Shown: positions 15,541 through 22,306 of the stretch, one piece after another
Numbering within the stretch: position 1 is the first letter of the stretch
Layout of the letters: each line of letters opens with the position of its first letter
Assembly: GCA_051884615.1 (NCBI GenBank)
Contig: JBJEVT010000037.1
Span: 1 to 36,238 of the forward strand
Reading direction: 5' to 3'
Origin: UBA1724 sp051884615
GTDB taxonomy: Bacteria; Verrucomicrobiota; Lentisphaeria; Oligosphaerales; Oligosphaeraceae
DNA: 36,238 nt
Program-made: the position numbers and the translations under genes
Notes under the pieces: model-generated
Seen by the model: the letters and a program-made list of their open reading frames with translations, nothing else
What the model was told of the DNA's origin: nothing
The model's database searches: none

Positions 15541-16145
15541 CAACACAGAGCACAGGTCGGCGCTGCCGCTTCAACACGGAGCACAGGTCGGCGCCGGCGG
15601 CGCGCACGGATTACACAGAGGGCTGAAGACGGGACCAACCTCCCTGTCCGGGCAAGCCCGCCCAGGAACGCCACCCTCACCGCCCCTGTTTTGGGAGGCA
15701 ATCTCCCCCCCCGGAGCTTCCTAGATTCCCTAGAACCCCTAGAGCATCTAGGGCATCTAGCCCTTTGATTCTCCGGGGAAGAGAATTCCCTGCGTGGCAC
15801 CACCCTCCCCCCCCTCTCTCTCGCACGCATACGCGCGCACATACCCAGTGCCCGCCCCCGAAGAGACGGATCCCTGCCCTCTCTCTCGCACGCATACGCG
15901 CGCGTGCATACATGCGTGCGGGGTAATCGGTTTCCCCACGCCCCCCACCCTGCCGCCCTCACCGTAATGCGGATCGGGAGGACGGCAATCTCATGGGCAG
16001 CCAACGCTCGAAATTCCCAGGGACGCCATGCCCATTCCCAGCCATGACGGCGACAATGCCCCACGGATCGGGCACAGCGGGGGCGCTGCCGCTTCAACAC
16101 AGAGCACAGGTCGGCGCCTGCGGCGAACACGGAGGACGCAGAGGG
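15541..16145 (-). repeat. Structured noncoding repeat, copy C (tandem with B)
   Basis: The core on the minus strand runs from 16,060 to 15,631. It is nearly identical to copy B over the first 150 bases and shares all hairpins. It carries two alternating tracts (15,822-15,844 and 15,887-15,920), like copy A, and five CTAG units (15,721-15,760). The junction with B is made of the modules with CTCTGTGTTGAAGCGGCAG. Copies B and C therefore form a head-to-tail tandem. Confidence 0.88.
15887..15920. repeat. 34-bp alternating purine-pyrimidine tract (copy C)
   Basis: Perfect purine-pyrimidine alternation over 34 bp, the same length as the tract at 5721-5754 but with several substitutions that all keep the alternation. 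Confidence 0.82.
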
Positions 16146-16188
16146 CTTCCGGCGGGGGCGATTCTTCTGTGGGTGGTTCCGGCAAACG

Positions 16189-16203
16189 GGATTATCTTAA
16201 TCC
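16189..16203. promoter_or_regulatory. Inverted repeat GGATTA-TCT-TAATCC upstream of the TPR gene
   Basis: Perfect 6-bp arms with a 3-base spacer, about 85 bases before the ATG at 16,288, in the gap after repeat copy C. It could be an operator or a small hairpin. No clear promoter hexamers accompany it. Confidence 0.35.
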
Positions 16204-16287
16204 GCAATTCTCCTTCCCCGGAACCCCCTATTTCCCTCCCTTCCGCGGGACCCGGTTTTCACCCCTCCGACTCCCCCTGAATCGAAG

Positions 16288-17223
16288 ATGCGTCTTTTCC
16301 CTTCCCTTTCCCCTTGGCGGGCCGCCCTGCTCTTCCTCCTCGCCCTGCCCGTGGTCCATGCGGACTCCACCACCAATCCCCTGGAGGGATTCCAGCGTTT
16401 TTCCGAGACCCGCGCCTGGGTGCGGGAAGCGGAGGAATGTCTGGAGCGGGAGGATTACAAAGGGGCCGCCAAGCTATACGGGAAAGCCGCCAAGATTCAG
16501 GAGGAGGAGCCCAAGAAAGCGGAGTTCCTCTTTCTCCAGGCGCAGAATCTTCTCCGGGCGAAGAAACCCCATGCCGCCCTGGAGGTCTACACCAATCTCC
16601 TGGAGAACCACATCTACCACATTCCCCTGGAAATCGCCATGGAGCAGCTCCGGCAGCTGGCAGATGACTTCCAGCATGGCCGGGGCACCTTCCTGGGCAT
16701 GGACGATCCCATCACCTCCATCCACATCTACACCATGCTCATCCGCTACCAGGCCGATGTGACCCGCTCCCTGGACGACCGCCTGGTGCTGGCCGCCAAG
16801 CAGAAGGAGGAGGGCATGGTGGAGGATGCCGTGGACACCTACCAGCAGATCCTCAAGGCCCTCCCCGACAATCCCGACGCCCGCTACGGCCTCGCCAAAC
16901 TCCTGGACGACACCGCCGCCAAGCGGGACGGGGACGGAGCCATTGGCAAAGCCGCCGTCCGGGAAGCCCGCAGCTTCCTCGCCAACGCAGCTCCCGACGA
17001 CCCCCGCCGGGAGGATGCCGCCAGGATCATCCAGGATTGCCGCAACCGGGAGGCGGAGCGGCTCTGGGAGCGGGCGCAGTTCTACCTTTCCAAATACCAC
17101 CGCAAACCCCAGGTGGCACGCCGATACCTCATCGACCTCCAGCGGGACTACGATGACACCCCCGCCGGGCGTAGGGCGAAACTCCAACTGGTCGAACTCT
17201 TCCCCGAAACGGAGGAAAACTAA
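16288..17223 (+). CDS. Exported TPR protein (BamD/YfiO-like C-terminal part)
   Basis: A 311-residue protein with a signal peptide (about 1-25, LLFLLALPVVHADS) and tetratricopeptide-like helix pairs: WVREAEECLEREDYKGAAKLYGKAAKI, AEFLFLQAQNLLRAKKPHAALEVYTNLL, and EGMVEDAVDTYQQILKALPDNPDARYGLAKLL. The end (ERLWERAQFYLSKYHRKPQVARRYLIDLQRDYDDTPAGRRAKLQLVEL with interruptions) resembles the last repeats of BamD, an outer-membrane assembly factor. No lipobox is seen. The next gene starts 3 bases after the stop and encodes a lipoprotein, so both probably act at the envelope. A precise role is not assigned. Confidence 0.72.
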   Translation: MRLFPSLSPWRAALLFLLALPVVHADSTTNPLEGFQRFSETRAWVREAEECLEREDYKGAAKLYGKAAKIQEEEPKKAEFLFLQAQNLLRAKKPHAALEVYTNLLENHIYHIPLEIAMEQLRQLADDFQHGRGTFLGMDDPITSIHIYTMLIRYQADVTRSLDDRLVLAAKQKEEGMVEDAVDTYQQILKALPDNPDARYGLAKLLDDTAAKRDGDGAIGKAAVREARSFLANAAPDDPRREDAARIIQDCRNREAERLWERAQFYLSKYHRKPQVARRYLIDLQRDYDDTPAGRRAKLQLVELFPETEEN

Positions 17224-17226
17224 CCC

Positions 17227-17760
17227 ATGACCCGACTCCCCCTGCTCCTCGCCGCCACTCTCCTCCTGGCATCCTGCACCACCTACCGCTGGGGAACCGA
17301 CTTCCCGGAAGGGCAGCGCACCATCGCCCTGGAGGAAATCACCAACCTCAGCCAGGAGGACGCCCTGGCGCCCCTTCTCCAGGACGCCCTCGCGGAGCGG
17401 ATCACCCAGACCCCCGGACTCCGGCTCCATTCCGCCGGCTGCTCCCGGGCGCCGGAACTCCGCCTGACCGTGAAGATTCTCCCCCTGGACCAGGAGAAGG
17501 CCGCCCGCGCCAAGACCCGCACCAGGGTCGCCTCTCACGATGACAGCGACTCCTACCAGACGGTCCTCTACCGCCTGAACATGACCTGCCAATACACCGT
17601 CACCCCGGTGGACGCCAGCCAGCCGCCCAGAAGCGGGAAGGTGGACGTTTCCGCGGACGTGCCCCTCCTCCAGGATCTTGCCCTGGCACAGAAGGGCGCC
17701 CTTCCCCAGCTGGCCCGCCGCGCCGCCCAGGAAATCCTGGCCCAGGCCGCCCGGGAATAA
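17227..17760 (+). CDS. LptE-like outer-membrane assembly lipoprotein
   Basis: A 177-residue lipoprotein: signal peptide with lipobox LLASC (Cys17), then YRWGTDFPEGQRTIALEEITNLS, followed by an amphipathic stretch and LRLTVKILPLD. This is the LptE arrangement (aromatic residue and Pro after the Cys, a strand with a short N-x-S segment, then a helix and strands). LptE plugs the LptD barrel that inserts LPS in the outer membrane. It starts 3 bases after the TPR gene stop. The family assignment is by pattern, as LptE sequences are weakly conserved. Confidence 0.68.
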   Translation: MTRLPLLLAATLLLASCTTYRWGTDFPEGQRTIALEEITNLSQEDALAPLLQDALAERITQTPGLRLHSAGCSRAPELRLTVKILPLDQEKAARAKTRTRVASHDDSDSYQTVLYRLNMTCQYTVTPVDASQPPRSGKVDVSADVPLLQDLALAQKGALPQLARRAAQEILAQAARE

Positions 17761-17791
17761 ACCACCCCACGCCCTCCCCTTCCCCGCCGCC

Positions 17792-18304
17792 GTGGACGCC
17801 CTCTCCCTCCGCATCGGACAAGGCTACGATATCCATCCCCTCCGGGAGGGCCGCCCCTTCCGTCTGGGCGGCGTCACCCTCCCCCACCCGGCCAACCTGG
17901 GGCCCCAGGGACACTCCGACGGAGACCCCCTTCTCCACGCCCTCATGGACGCCATCCTGGGCTCCGCAGCCCTGGGGGACCTGGGCGACTTCTTCCCGGA
18001 CCGGGATTCCCGCTGGAAAGACGCCGACAGCGCCCAGCTCCTCCAGCGCCTCCTTCAGGATCCCCGGCTCCGACAGTGGAGGCTGGTGAATCTGGACGCC
18101 ACCATCTTCCTCGCAAGCCCTCCCCTCGCCCCCTTTCTGCCCCTCCTCAAGACCCGCCTGGCGGAGCTTCTCCAGGCATCCCCCCGCCAGATCTCCCTCA
18201 AGGCCAAGAGCGGAAACGGGCAGGGGGAGATCGGGCGGGGCGAAGCCCTGGCCGCCCAGGTGGTCCTCCTGGCGCAGCTGCCCCCTCCCTCCCCCATCGC
18301 CTAG
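17792..18304 (+). CDS. ispF: 2-C-methyl-D-erythritol 2,4-cyclodiphosphate synthase
   Basis: IspF makes the cyclic diphosphate intermediate of the MEP isoprenoid pathway, as a trimer with Zn. RIGQGYDIHPL holds the metal ligands Asp and His, GHSDGDPLLHALMDAILGSAALGD gives the third ligand (read in two blocks, GHSDGDPLLHAL and MDAILGSAALGD), and LGDFFPD, VNLDATI and GRGEALAAQ follow the family order. In the CDP-binding loop, KAKSGNGQGEIGRGE replaces the common KATTTEKLGF pattern, so some nucleotide contacts differ. The GTG at 17,792 gives 170 residues, near the normal 155-165; the frame is open back to an ATG at 17,678 inside the upstream gene. No Shine-Dalgarno sequence is seen before the GTG, so the start is uncertain. 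Confidence 0.86.
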   Translation: MDALSLRIGQGYDIHPLREGRPFRLGGVTLPHPANLGPQGHSDGDPLLHALMDAILGSAALGDLGDFFPDRDSRWKDADSAQLLQRLLQDPRLRQWRLVNLDATIFLASPPLAPFLPLLKTRLAELLQASPRQISLKAKSGNGQGEIGRGEALAAQVVLLAQLPPPSPIA

Positions 18305-18327
18305 ACCCGACACCAAGGAACCCTACC

Positions 18328-18693
18328 ATGAGAAAGTACACCAAGGAACACCAGTGGATCGAAATGCTGCCTGACGGCACCGCCAAAGTGGGCATCACCA
18401 AATACGCCGCCGAGGAGCTGGGGGAGATCACCTTTGTGGAGCTGCCCGCCCTGGAGAAGTGCGTCCACGGCGGCGAGCCCCTCTGCGTGGTGGAATCCGT
18501 CAAGGCCGCCAGCGATGTCTTCATGCCCGTCACGGGCACCGTCGCCGCCGTCAACACCCCCCTGGAGAAGGATCCCTCCCCCCTCAACGACGACCCGGAA
18601 GGAGAGGGCTGGATCTGCCTCCTCCAGAATCCCGACGACGACGCCCTGGACGCCCTCATGACCCAGGAGCAGTATCAGAGCTTCTGCCAGTAG
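18328..18693 (+). CDS. gcvH: Glycine cleavage system H protein
   Basis: GcvH carries the aminomethyl group on a lipoyl arm among the P, T and L proteins. The 121-residue sequence begins MRKYTKEHQWIE and has GITKYAAEELGEITFVELP and the lipoylation site VVESVKAASDV with K59. No other gcv gene is present here, so it either works with a distant system or supplies lipoyl groups to other enzymes. AAGGA lies 9 bases before the ATG. It starts 23 bases after ispF. Confidence 0.95.
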   Translation: MRKYTKEHQWIEMLPDGTAKVGITKYAAEELGEITFVELPALEKCVHGGEPLCVVESVKAASDVFMPVTGTVAAVNTPLEKDPSPLNDDPEGEGWICLLQNPDDDALDALMTQEQYQSFCQ

Positions 18694-18719
18694 CCCCGCC
18701 GCCTGCGAAGGGGGGGGAC

Positions 18720-18746
18720 GGGGAAGGCCCGGAAAGGACCTTCCCC
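18720..18746 (+). terminator. GC-rich hairpin after gcvH
   Basis: GGGGAAGG (18,720-18,727) and CCTTCCCC (18,739-18,746) form a perfect 8-bp stem with an 11-base loop, 27 bases after the stop. No T-run follows directly, so it may be a weak terminator or a 3'-end stabiliser. Confidence 0.45.
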
Positions 18747-18802
18747 TGTTCTGCCTGTCCCGCCCCCGTCCCCGCCCCGGGGGAAGGACAGGGTGGGGTG
18801 CC

Positions 18803-18830
18803 TTGAAATCCTGCCTTTCCTGCTTATATT
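18803..18830 (+). promoter_or_regulatory. Promoter of rpmH-rnpA-yidD
   Basis: TTGAAA (18,803-18,808), a 16-base spacer, then TATATT (18,825-18,830). The leader to the rpmH ATG is about 65 bases. A very similar promoter (TTGAAA, 16 bases, TAAAAT) precedes the secreted protein at 25,240. Confidence 0.75.
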
Positions 18831-18901
18831 AAACGGCTTGCCAAAAACGGACAGGATTTTTTCTTCATCCATATCTCACTCATTTATAAGGAATTACCAC
18901 C

Positions 18902-19036
18902 ATGAAAATGACCTACCAGCCCCACAACAAGAGCCGCAAGCGCACCCACGGTTTCCGGAAGCGCATGGCCACGGCTGACGGGCGCAAGATTCTTGCCCAT
19001 CGCCGGAAGGTGGGGCGCAAGCGCCTGACGGTCTAA
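18902..19036 (+). CDS. rpmH: 50S ribosomal protein L34
   Basis: L34 is a very basic 44-residue large-subunit protein. The reading frame gives MKMTYQPHNKSRKRTHGF, then RKRMATADGRKILAHRRKVG and RKRLTV, matching L34 along its entire length (canonical form begins MKRTYQPSK). AAGGA precedes the ATG by about 8 bases. It is the first gene of the classic rpmH-rnpA-yidD-yidC-jag order that flanks the chromosome origin in many bacteria. Confidence 0.97.
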   Translation: MKMTYQPHNKSRKRTHGFRKRMATADGRKILAHRRKVGRKRLTV

Positions 19037-19046
19037 TCCCCCTGCC

Positions 19047-19481
19047 ATGTCCACCATGGCCGGGGTGTGCGGCAACCATCCTTCCCCGAAGGCCTTCGGA
19101 CCCGACGCCAGATTGCGTTGCCGCGCCCACCTTGACGCAGTGCGACAGGAGGGAGTCAACCTCCCCTGCCGATACTGCGTCATTGTCGTTTTGAAAACGC
19201 CGCCGGACGGTTCCTGCCGGACGGCGTTTTTGATTTCCCGCCGGTTCGACCTTTCCGCCGTGGTTCGCAACCGCGCCAGGCGGCTGCTGCGGGAATGTTG
19301 GCGCACCCTGCTCCCCTCCCTTTCCCCCTGCTGGGTGCTCATGATTCCCCGGCGCCCCATCAAGGGCGTCAAGCTGGGGCAGCTTCTTCCCGAAGTGTCC
19401 AGACTTTTTCGGAAATCGGGGACTCTCGCCGTTTCCCGCGAGGAGACGGCGGCGGATTCCGGGGCGGGGCAGGGGAAATGA
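19047..19481 (+). CDS. rnpA: Ribonuclease P protein component
   Basis: RnpA is the small basic subunit that helps the RNase P RNA bind pre-tRNA. The 144-residue protein contains LRCRAHLDAVRQEGVN (helix 1 region), CVIVVLK, FLISRRFDLSAVV and the signature RNRARRLLRE (74-83). A C-terminal extension of about 25 residues (EETAADSGAGQGK at the end) is low complexity. Translation probably starts at ATG 19,047, 10 bases after rpmH, without a clear Shine-Dalgarno; ATG 19,056 is an alternative. The stop overlaps the start of yidD (ATGA). A terminator-like hairpin lies inside the coding region at 19,194-19,231. Confidence 0.92.
   Translation: MSTMAGVCGNHPSPKAFGPDARLRCRAHLDAVRQEGVNLPCRYCVIVVLKTPPDGSCRTAFLISRRFDLSAVVRNRARRLLRECWRTLLPSLSPCWVLMIPRRPIKGVKLGQLLPEVSRLFRKSGTLAVSREETAADSGAGQGK
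19194..19231 (+). terminator. Terminator-like hairpin inside rnpA
   Basis: AAAACGCCGCCGG (19,194-19,206) pairs with CCGGACGGCGTTTT (19,217-19,230) through nine pairs, one bulge and four more pairs, followed by a T. The stem plus T-run has the form of an intrinsic terminator, located in codons 50-62 of rnpA. It may lower rnpA expression relative to rpmH. Confidence 0.55.
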
Positions 19482-19771
19482 GCCGCTGCGCCGACTCCTC
19501 CTCCACCCCCCGGCCCGGCCTGGCGGCAAGGTTGTGCATCGGGGCCATCGAAGGCTACCGGCGCTACCTCAGCCCATGGAAGCCCGCCGTCTGCCGCTTC
19601 ACCCCCACCTGCTCCCAATATGGGCGGGATGCCTTCCGCATCCACGGATTCTGGAAAGGACTCGCCCTCACCCTTTGGAGAATTCTCCGGTGCCACCCCT
19701 TCTACCGGGGCCCCCTGGTGGATCCCGTCCCCCCGCGGAGGGAGAAAACCGGCTCCCGGCGCTCCCCGTAG
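19478..19771 (+). CDS. yidD: Membrane protein insertion efficiency factor YidD
   Basis: A 97-residue protein with the YidD signature: IGAIEGYRRYLSP (21-33), CRFTPTCSQYGRDAF (39-53, conserved Cys pair), IHGFWKGLALTLWRILRCHPF (55-75, amphipathic helix) and GPLVDPVP. YidD associates with the inner membrane and helps YidC-dependent insertion. It overlaps the rnpA stop by 4 bases (ATGA), with AGGGGAA just upstream, so translation is coupled. yidC follows after 79 bases. Confidence 0.94.
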   Translation: MSRCADSSSTPRPGLAARLCIGAIEGYRRYLSPWKPAVCRFTPTCSQYGRDAFRIHGFWKGLALTLWRILRCHPFYRGPLVDPVPPRREKTGSRRSP

Positions 19772-19850
19772 CGGCGGCTCTCCCGGCGCCCAGGAATCCT
19801 CCCGTCTCCCTCTTCCCCTTCCCGCCCACGGCCTTCCCTTCTCCCCGGAC

Positions 19851-21596
19851 ATGAAGAAATTTGATCCCGTCACTGTCATTGGCTCCCTGGTCTGCGTTGT
19901 GGCGCTGGCCTTGATCTTCGCCCACAACTGGATCCAGGCCCGGAACGCCCCCGCCCCGGCGGCGCCCGCCGTCCCCGTGGTCAGCACCGAGGCCGCTCCG
20001 TCAGCCGCTCCCGTCGTCCCCGTGGCGCCCGGCGAGGTCGCGTCCCTGCCGGCGGTGGAGACTCCCGGCGAGCCTGTCACCCTGGCCCTGGAGGGTCGGA
20101 TGACGGTGGAGGCGGACTCCCATGGCGGCGGCGTCCGGAGCGTGACCCTTCCCGAGTTCCGTCTCCAGACCCGGGATCCCGCCCAGACGGAGCCCCTGGT
20201 CATCGGGCAGAACAGCGTTCCCTTCCTGGCCCTCTCCCTGGGCGGCACCTCCCTCCGCACCGTGGCCACCACCTCCGAGAACAACTCCCTTGCCACCACC
20301 CGCGTCTCCGGGGACAGCGTCTGGAGCCTGGAGGAGAGCTGGACCCTGGGCGATTCCGAACAGGACCCCTACACCATCCGCTACACCCTGCGGGTCACCA
20401 ACACCTCCCGGGAATCCCGCACCCTTTCCCACGTCGCCCTCTCCTGCGGCGCCCTCCCGGATTTTCTTGCCAAAGGGGAGGGCAACACCTCCTTCTCCAA
20501 ATACCTCTCCGGCTGCGTCGCCTACGGCAGAGTGGGGAAGAACGACGCCAAGACCCTGGACATGAAGAAGATCTCCGCGGAGAAGATGACCGCGGAGAAG
20601 CGTGCCCAATACGAGAACACCCCCGCCAACTGGGTGGGCGTCGCCTCCAAATATTTCCTCTTCGCCCTCCACAACCTCTCCGTGGACGGGCAGCCCGCCA
20701 CCTTCCGGGGATTCTCCCCCCGCCAGCCCGCGGAACTCCTTCCCCAGCAATTCTATTCGGCGGACGCCCTGCTGCCGGAGCTCTCCCTGGCCCCCGGGGA
20801 ATCCGCCACCATCACCCTCTCCGGCTATGCCGGCCCCAAGAGCCTCCAGAACCTGGAGCCCATCGGCCAGGGCCTGCCCTCCATCCTCAACATGGACCTC
20901 TTCTTCTTCTGGCACTTCGACTGGATGGGCTGGCTCTGCCGCGTCCTGCTGTGGGGCCTCAACGGCATCGCCGGCTGGTTCCCCCCCTCCTGCGCCTACG
21001 GCATGGCCATCATCCTCATCACCCTGCTGGTGAAGCTGGTCTTCATGCCCCTGGCCTGGCATAGCACCCGGAACATGAAGCGGATGAGCGCCCTCCAGCC
21101 CCAGCTGAAAGTCCTCCGGGAGAAATACAAGGAAGACCCCCAGCGGATGTATTACGAGCAGCAGAAGCTCTTCAAGGAGAACAACGTGAGCCAGACGGGC
21201 GGCTGCCTTCCCATGCTGGTCCAGATTCCCGTCTTCTTCGCCATGTTCAACACCTTCCGGGGCGCCATCGAGATCCGGAACGCCTCCTTCCTCTGGGTTG
21301 CCGACCTCTCCATGCCCGACCCCATCTTCGGGCTGCCCATCCATCCCCTGGCCATCCTCACCGGCGCCACCATGTTCCTCCAGCAGAAGCTCCAGCCCAT
21401 GCCCGACCCCAGCCAGGCACGGATGATGAACATCATGTCCCTGGTCTTCATCGTCTTCTTCTACAACATGCCGGCGGGTCTGACCCTCTACATGACGGTG
21501 AACCAGCTCACCTCCATCGTCCAGATGCTCCTCTTCCGGAGAATGGAGAAGAAGGCCGGCGCCACCCCCGTGCCCCCCCGGACGAAGGCCGCCTGA
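19851..21596 (+). CDS. yidC: Membrane protein insertase YidC
   Basis: YidC inserts and folds inner-membrane proteins alone or with SecYEG. The 581-residue protein has an N-terminal transmembrane segment (about 7-28), an Ala/Pro-rich linker and a large periplasmic beta-domain (about 75-340), as in the Gram-negative form. The insertase part starts near 350 (FFFWHFDWMGWLCRVLLWGL), with GMAIILITLLVKLVFMPLAW, the coiled-coil loop LQPQLKVLREKYKEDPQRM, then GGCLPMLVQIPVFFAMFNTF, and ends with a short basic tail (RRMEKKAGATP). The ATG at 19,851 is chosen since upstream frame residues are low complexity; no Shine-Dalgarno is visible. Confidence 0.95.
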   Translation: MKKFDPVTVIGSLVCVVALALIFAHNWIQARNAPAPAAPAVPVVSTEAAPSAAPVVPVAPGEVASLPAVETPGEPVTLALEGRMTVEADSHGGGVRSVTLPEFRLQTRDPAQTEPLVIGQNSVPFLALSLGGTSLRTVATTSENNSLATTRVSGDSVWSLEESWTLGDSEQDPYTIRYTLRVTNTSRESRTLSHVALSCGALPDFLAKGEGNTSFSKYLSGCVAYGRVGKNDAKTLDMKKISAEKMTAEKRAQYENTPANWVGVASKYFLFALHNLSVDGQPATFRGFSPRQPAELLPQQFYSADALLPELSLAPGESATITLSGYAGPKSLQNLEPIGQGLPSILNMDLFFFWHFDWMGWLCRVLLWGLNGIAGWFPPSCAYGMAIILITLLVKLVFMPLAWHSTRNMKRMSALQPQLKVLREKYKEDPQRMYYEQQKLFKENNVSQTGGCLPMLVQIPVFFAMFNTFRGAIEIRNASFLWVADLSMPDPIFGLPIHPLAILTGATMFLQQKLQPMPDPSQARMMNIMSLVFIVFFYNMPAGLTLYMTVNQLTSIVQMLLFRRMEKKAGATPVPPRTKAA

Positions 21597-21646
21597 TCGC
21601 CACCCCCTTTCCCTTGATCCCACAACCCCCACTGCAGGACAAACCC

Positions 21647-22198
21647 ATGATGACTCCAAAGGAACTCCAATCCCTGGCCAAGGACACCCTTGACCAGATG
21701 CTCCATGCCTTGGAAATCCAGGCGGATTGCCAGGTGGTCGACGGCGAAGAAGAGGAACAGGAGACCCCCGCCTTCTCCCTCTCCCTGGAAACCCAGGAGG
21801 CGGGAAGAATCATCGGCAAGAAGGGCCAGACCCAGGAGGCGCTGGAACTCCTCCTGAACCGCATCCTCAAGCGGAAGGACGAGGACGCCCCCTGGATCCC
21901 CATCCTGGTGGACGGCAGAAGCACCGGAAAAACCGGGGATGTCCCCAAGCGGGGACGGGACGGGCGACGCACCATCCTGGATGACGAGACCGTGGACCAG
22001 CTCACCCGCATGGCCCAGGACTGCGCCAAGGAAGTGCGCCATTGGAAAAAGAGCCGGAGGCTGGGGCCCTATCTCCCCGCCGAACGCCGGGTCATCCACA
22101 CCGCCCTGAAGGACGATCCCCAGGTGGAGACCAACTCCATCCCCGCGCCCGAGGCCGGCGAGCGGATGAAATACGTGGAAATCTCCTTGAAGGACTAG
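21647..22198 (+). CDS. jag: Jag/KhpB-type RNA-binding protein (KH and R3H)
   Basis: A 183-residue cytosolic RNA-binding protein. A short Jag-N-like helical start, then a KH domain with RIIGKKGQT (54-62), and an R3H domain near the end, with MAQDCAKEVRHWKKSRRLG and the ERRVIHTAL motif (146-154). Family members bind many RNAs and affect cell elongation and division; here it follows yidC by 50 bases as in many genomes. ATG 21,647 (or 21,650) is supported by AGGAC 8 bases upstream. The linker DGRSTGKTGDVPKRGRDG between the domains is unusually polar. Confidence 0.92.
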   Translation: MMTPKELQSLAKDTLDQMLHALEIQADCQVVDGEEEEQETPAFSLSLETQEAGRIIGKKGQTQEALELLLNRILKRKDEDAPWIPILVDGRSTGKTGDVPKRGRDGRRTILDDETVDQLTRMAQDCAKEVRHWKKSRRLGPYLPAERRVIHTALKDDPQVETNSIPAPEAGERMKYVEISLKD

Positions 22199-22222
22199 CC
22201 CCCTCTCCCCCTATTCCCGGAT

Positions 22223-22250
22223 TCCCCGAAAGGGGAGGGCGCACCTGTTT
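22223..22250 (+). terminator. GAAA-tetraloop hairpin after jag
   Basis: TCCCC (22,223-22,227), loop GAAA, GGGGA (22,232-22,236) form a stable tetraloop hairpin 25 bases after the jag stop, with TGTTTT 10 bases beyond. It is a modest terminator candidate. Confidence 0.45.
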
Positions 22251-22255
22251 TCCTA

Positions 22256-22261
22256 TATATT
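22256..22261 (+). promoter_or_regulatory. Candidate -10 of the PRPP synthetase gene
   Basis: TATATTAAAGGCG repeats the TATATTAAACGG seen at the rpmH promoter. No TTGAAA-like -35 is present at 16-17 bases, so the promoter is weaker or activator-dependent. Confidence 0.4.
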
Positions 22262-22306
22262 AAAGGCGTTTTCCCCTCCCCACCCCCCCTCCTTCCCCCC
22301 GTCCTC

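Noticed and set aside
5395..16145. Repeat array as CRISPR
   Set aside because: The repeated units are composite and partly hundreds of bases long, without regular spacers, and no cas gene is near.
5395..16145. Repeat copies as insertion sequences or MITEs
   Set aside because: No transposase, no constant terminal inverted repeats and no target-site duplication could be seen.
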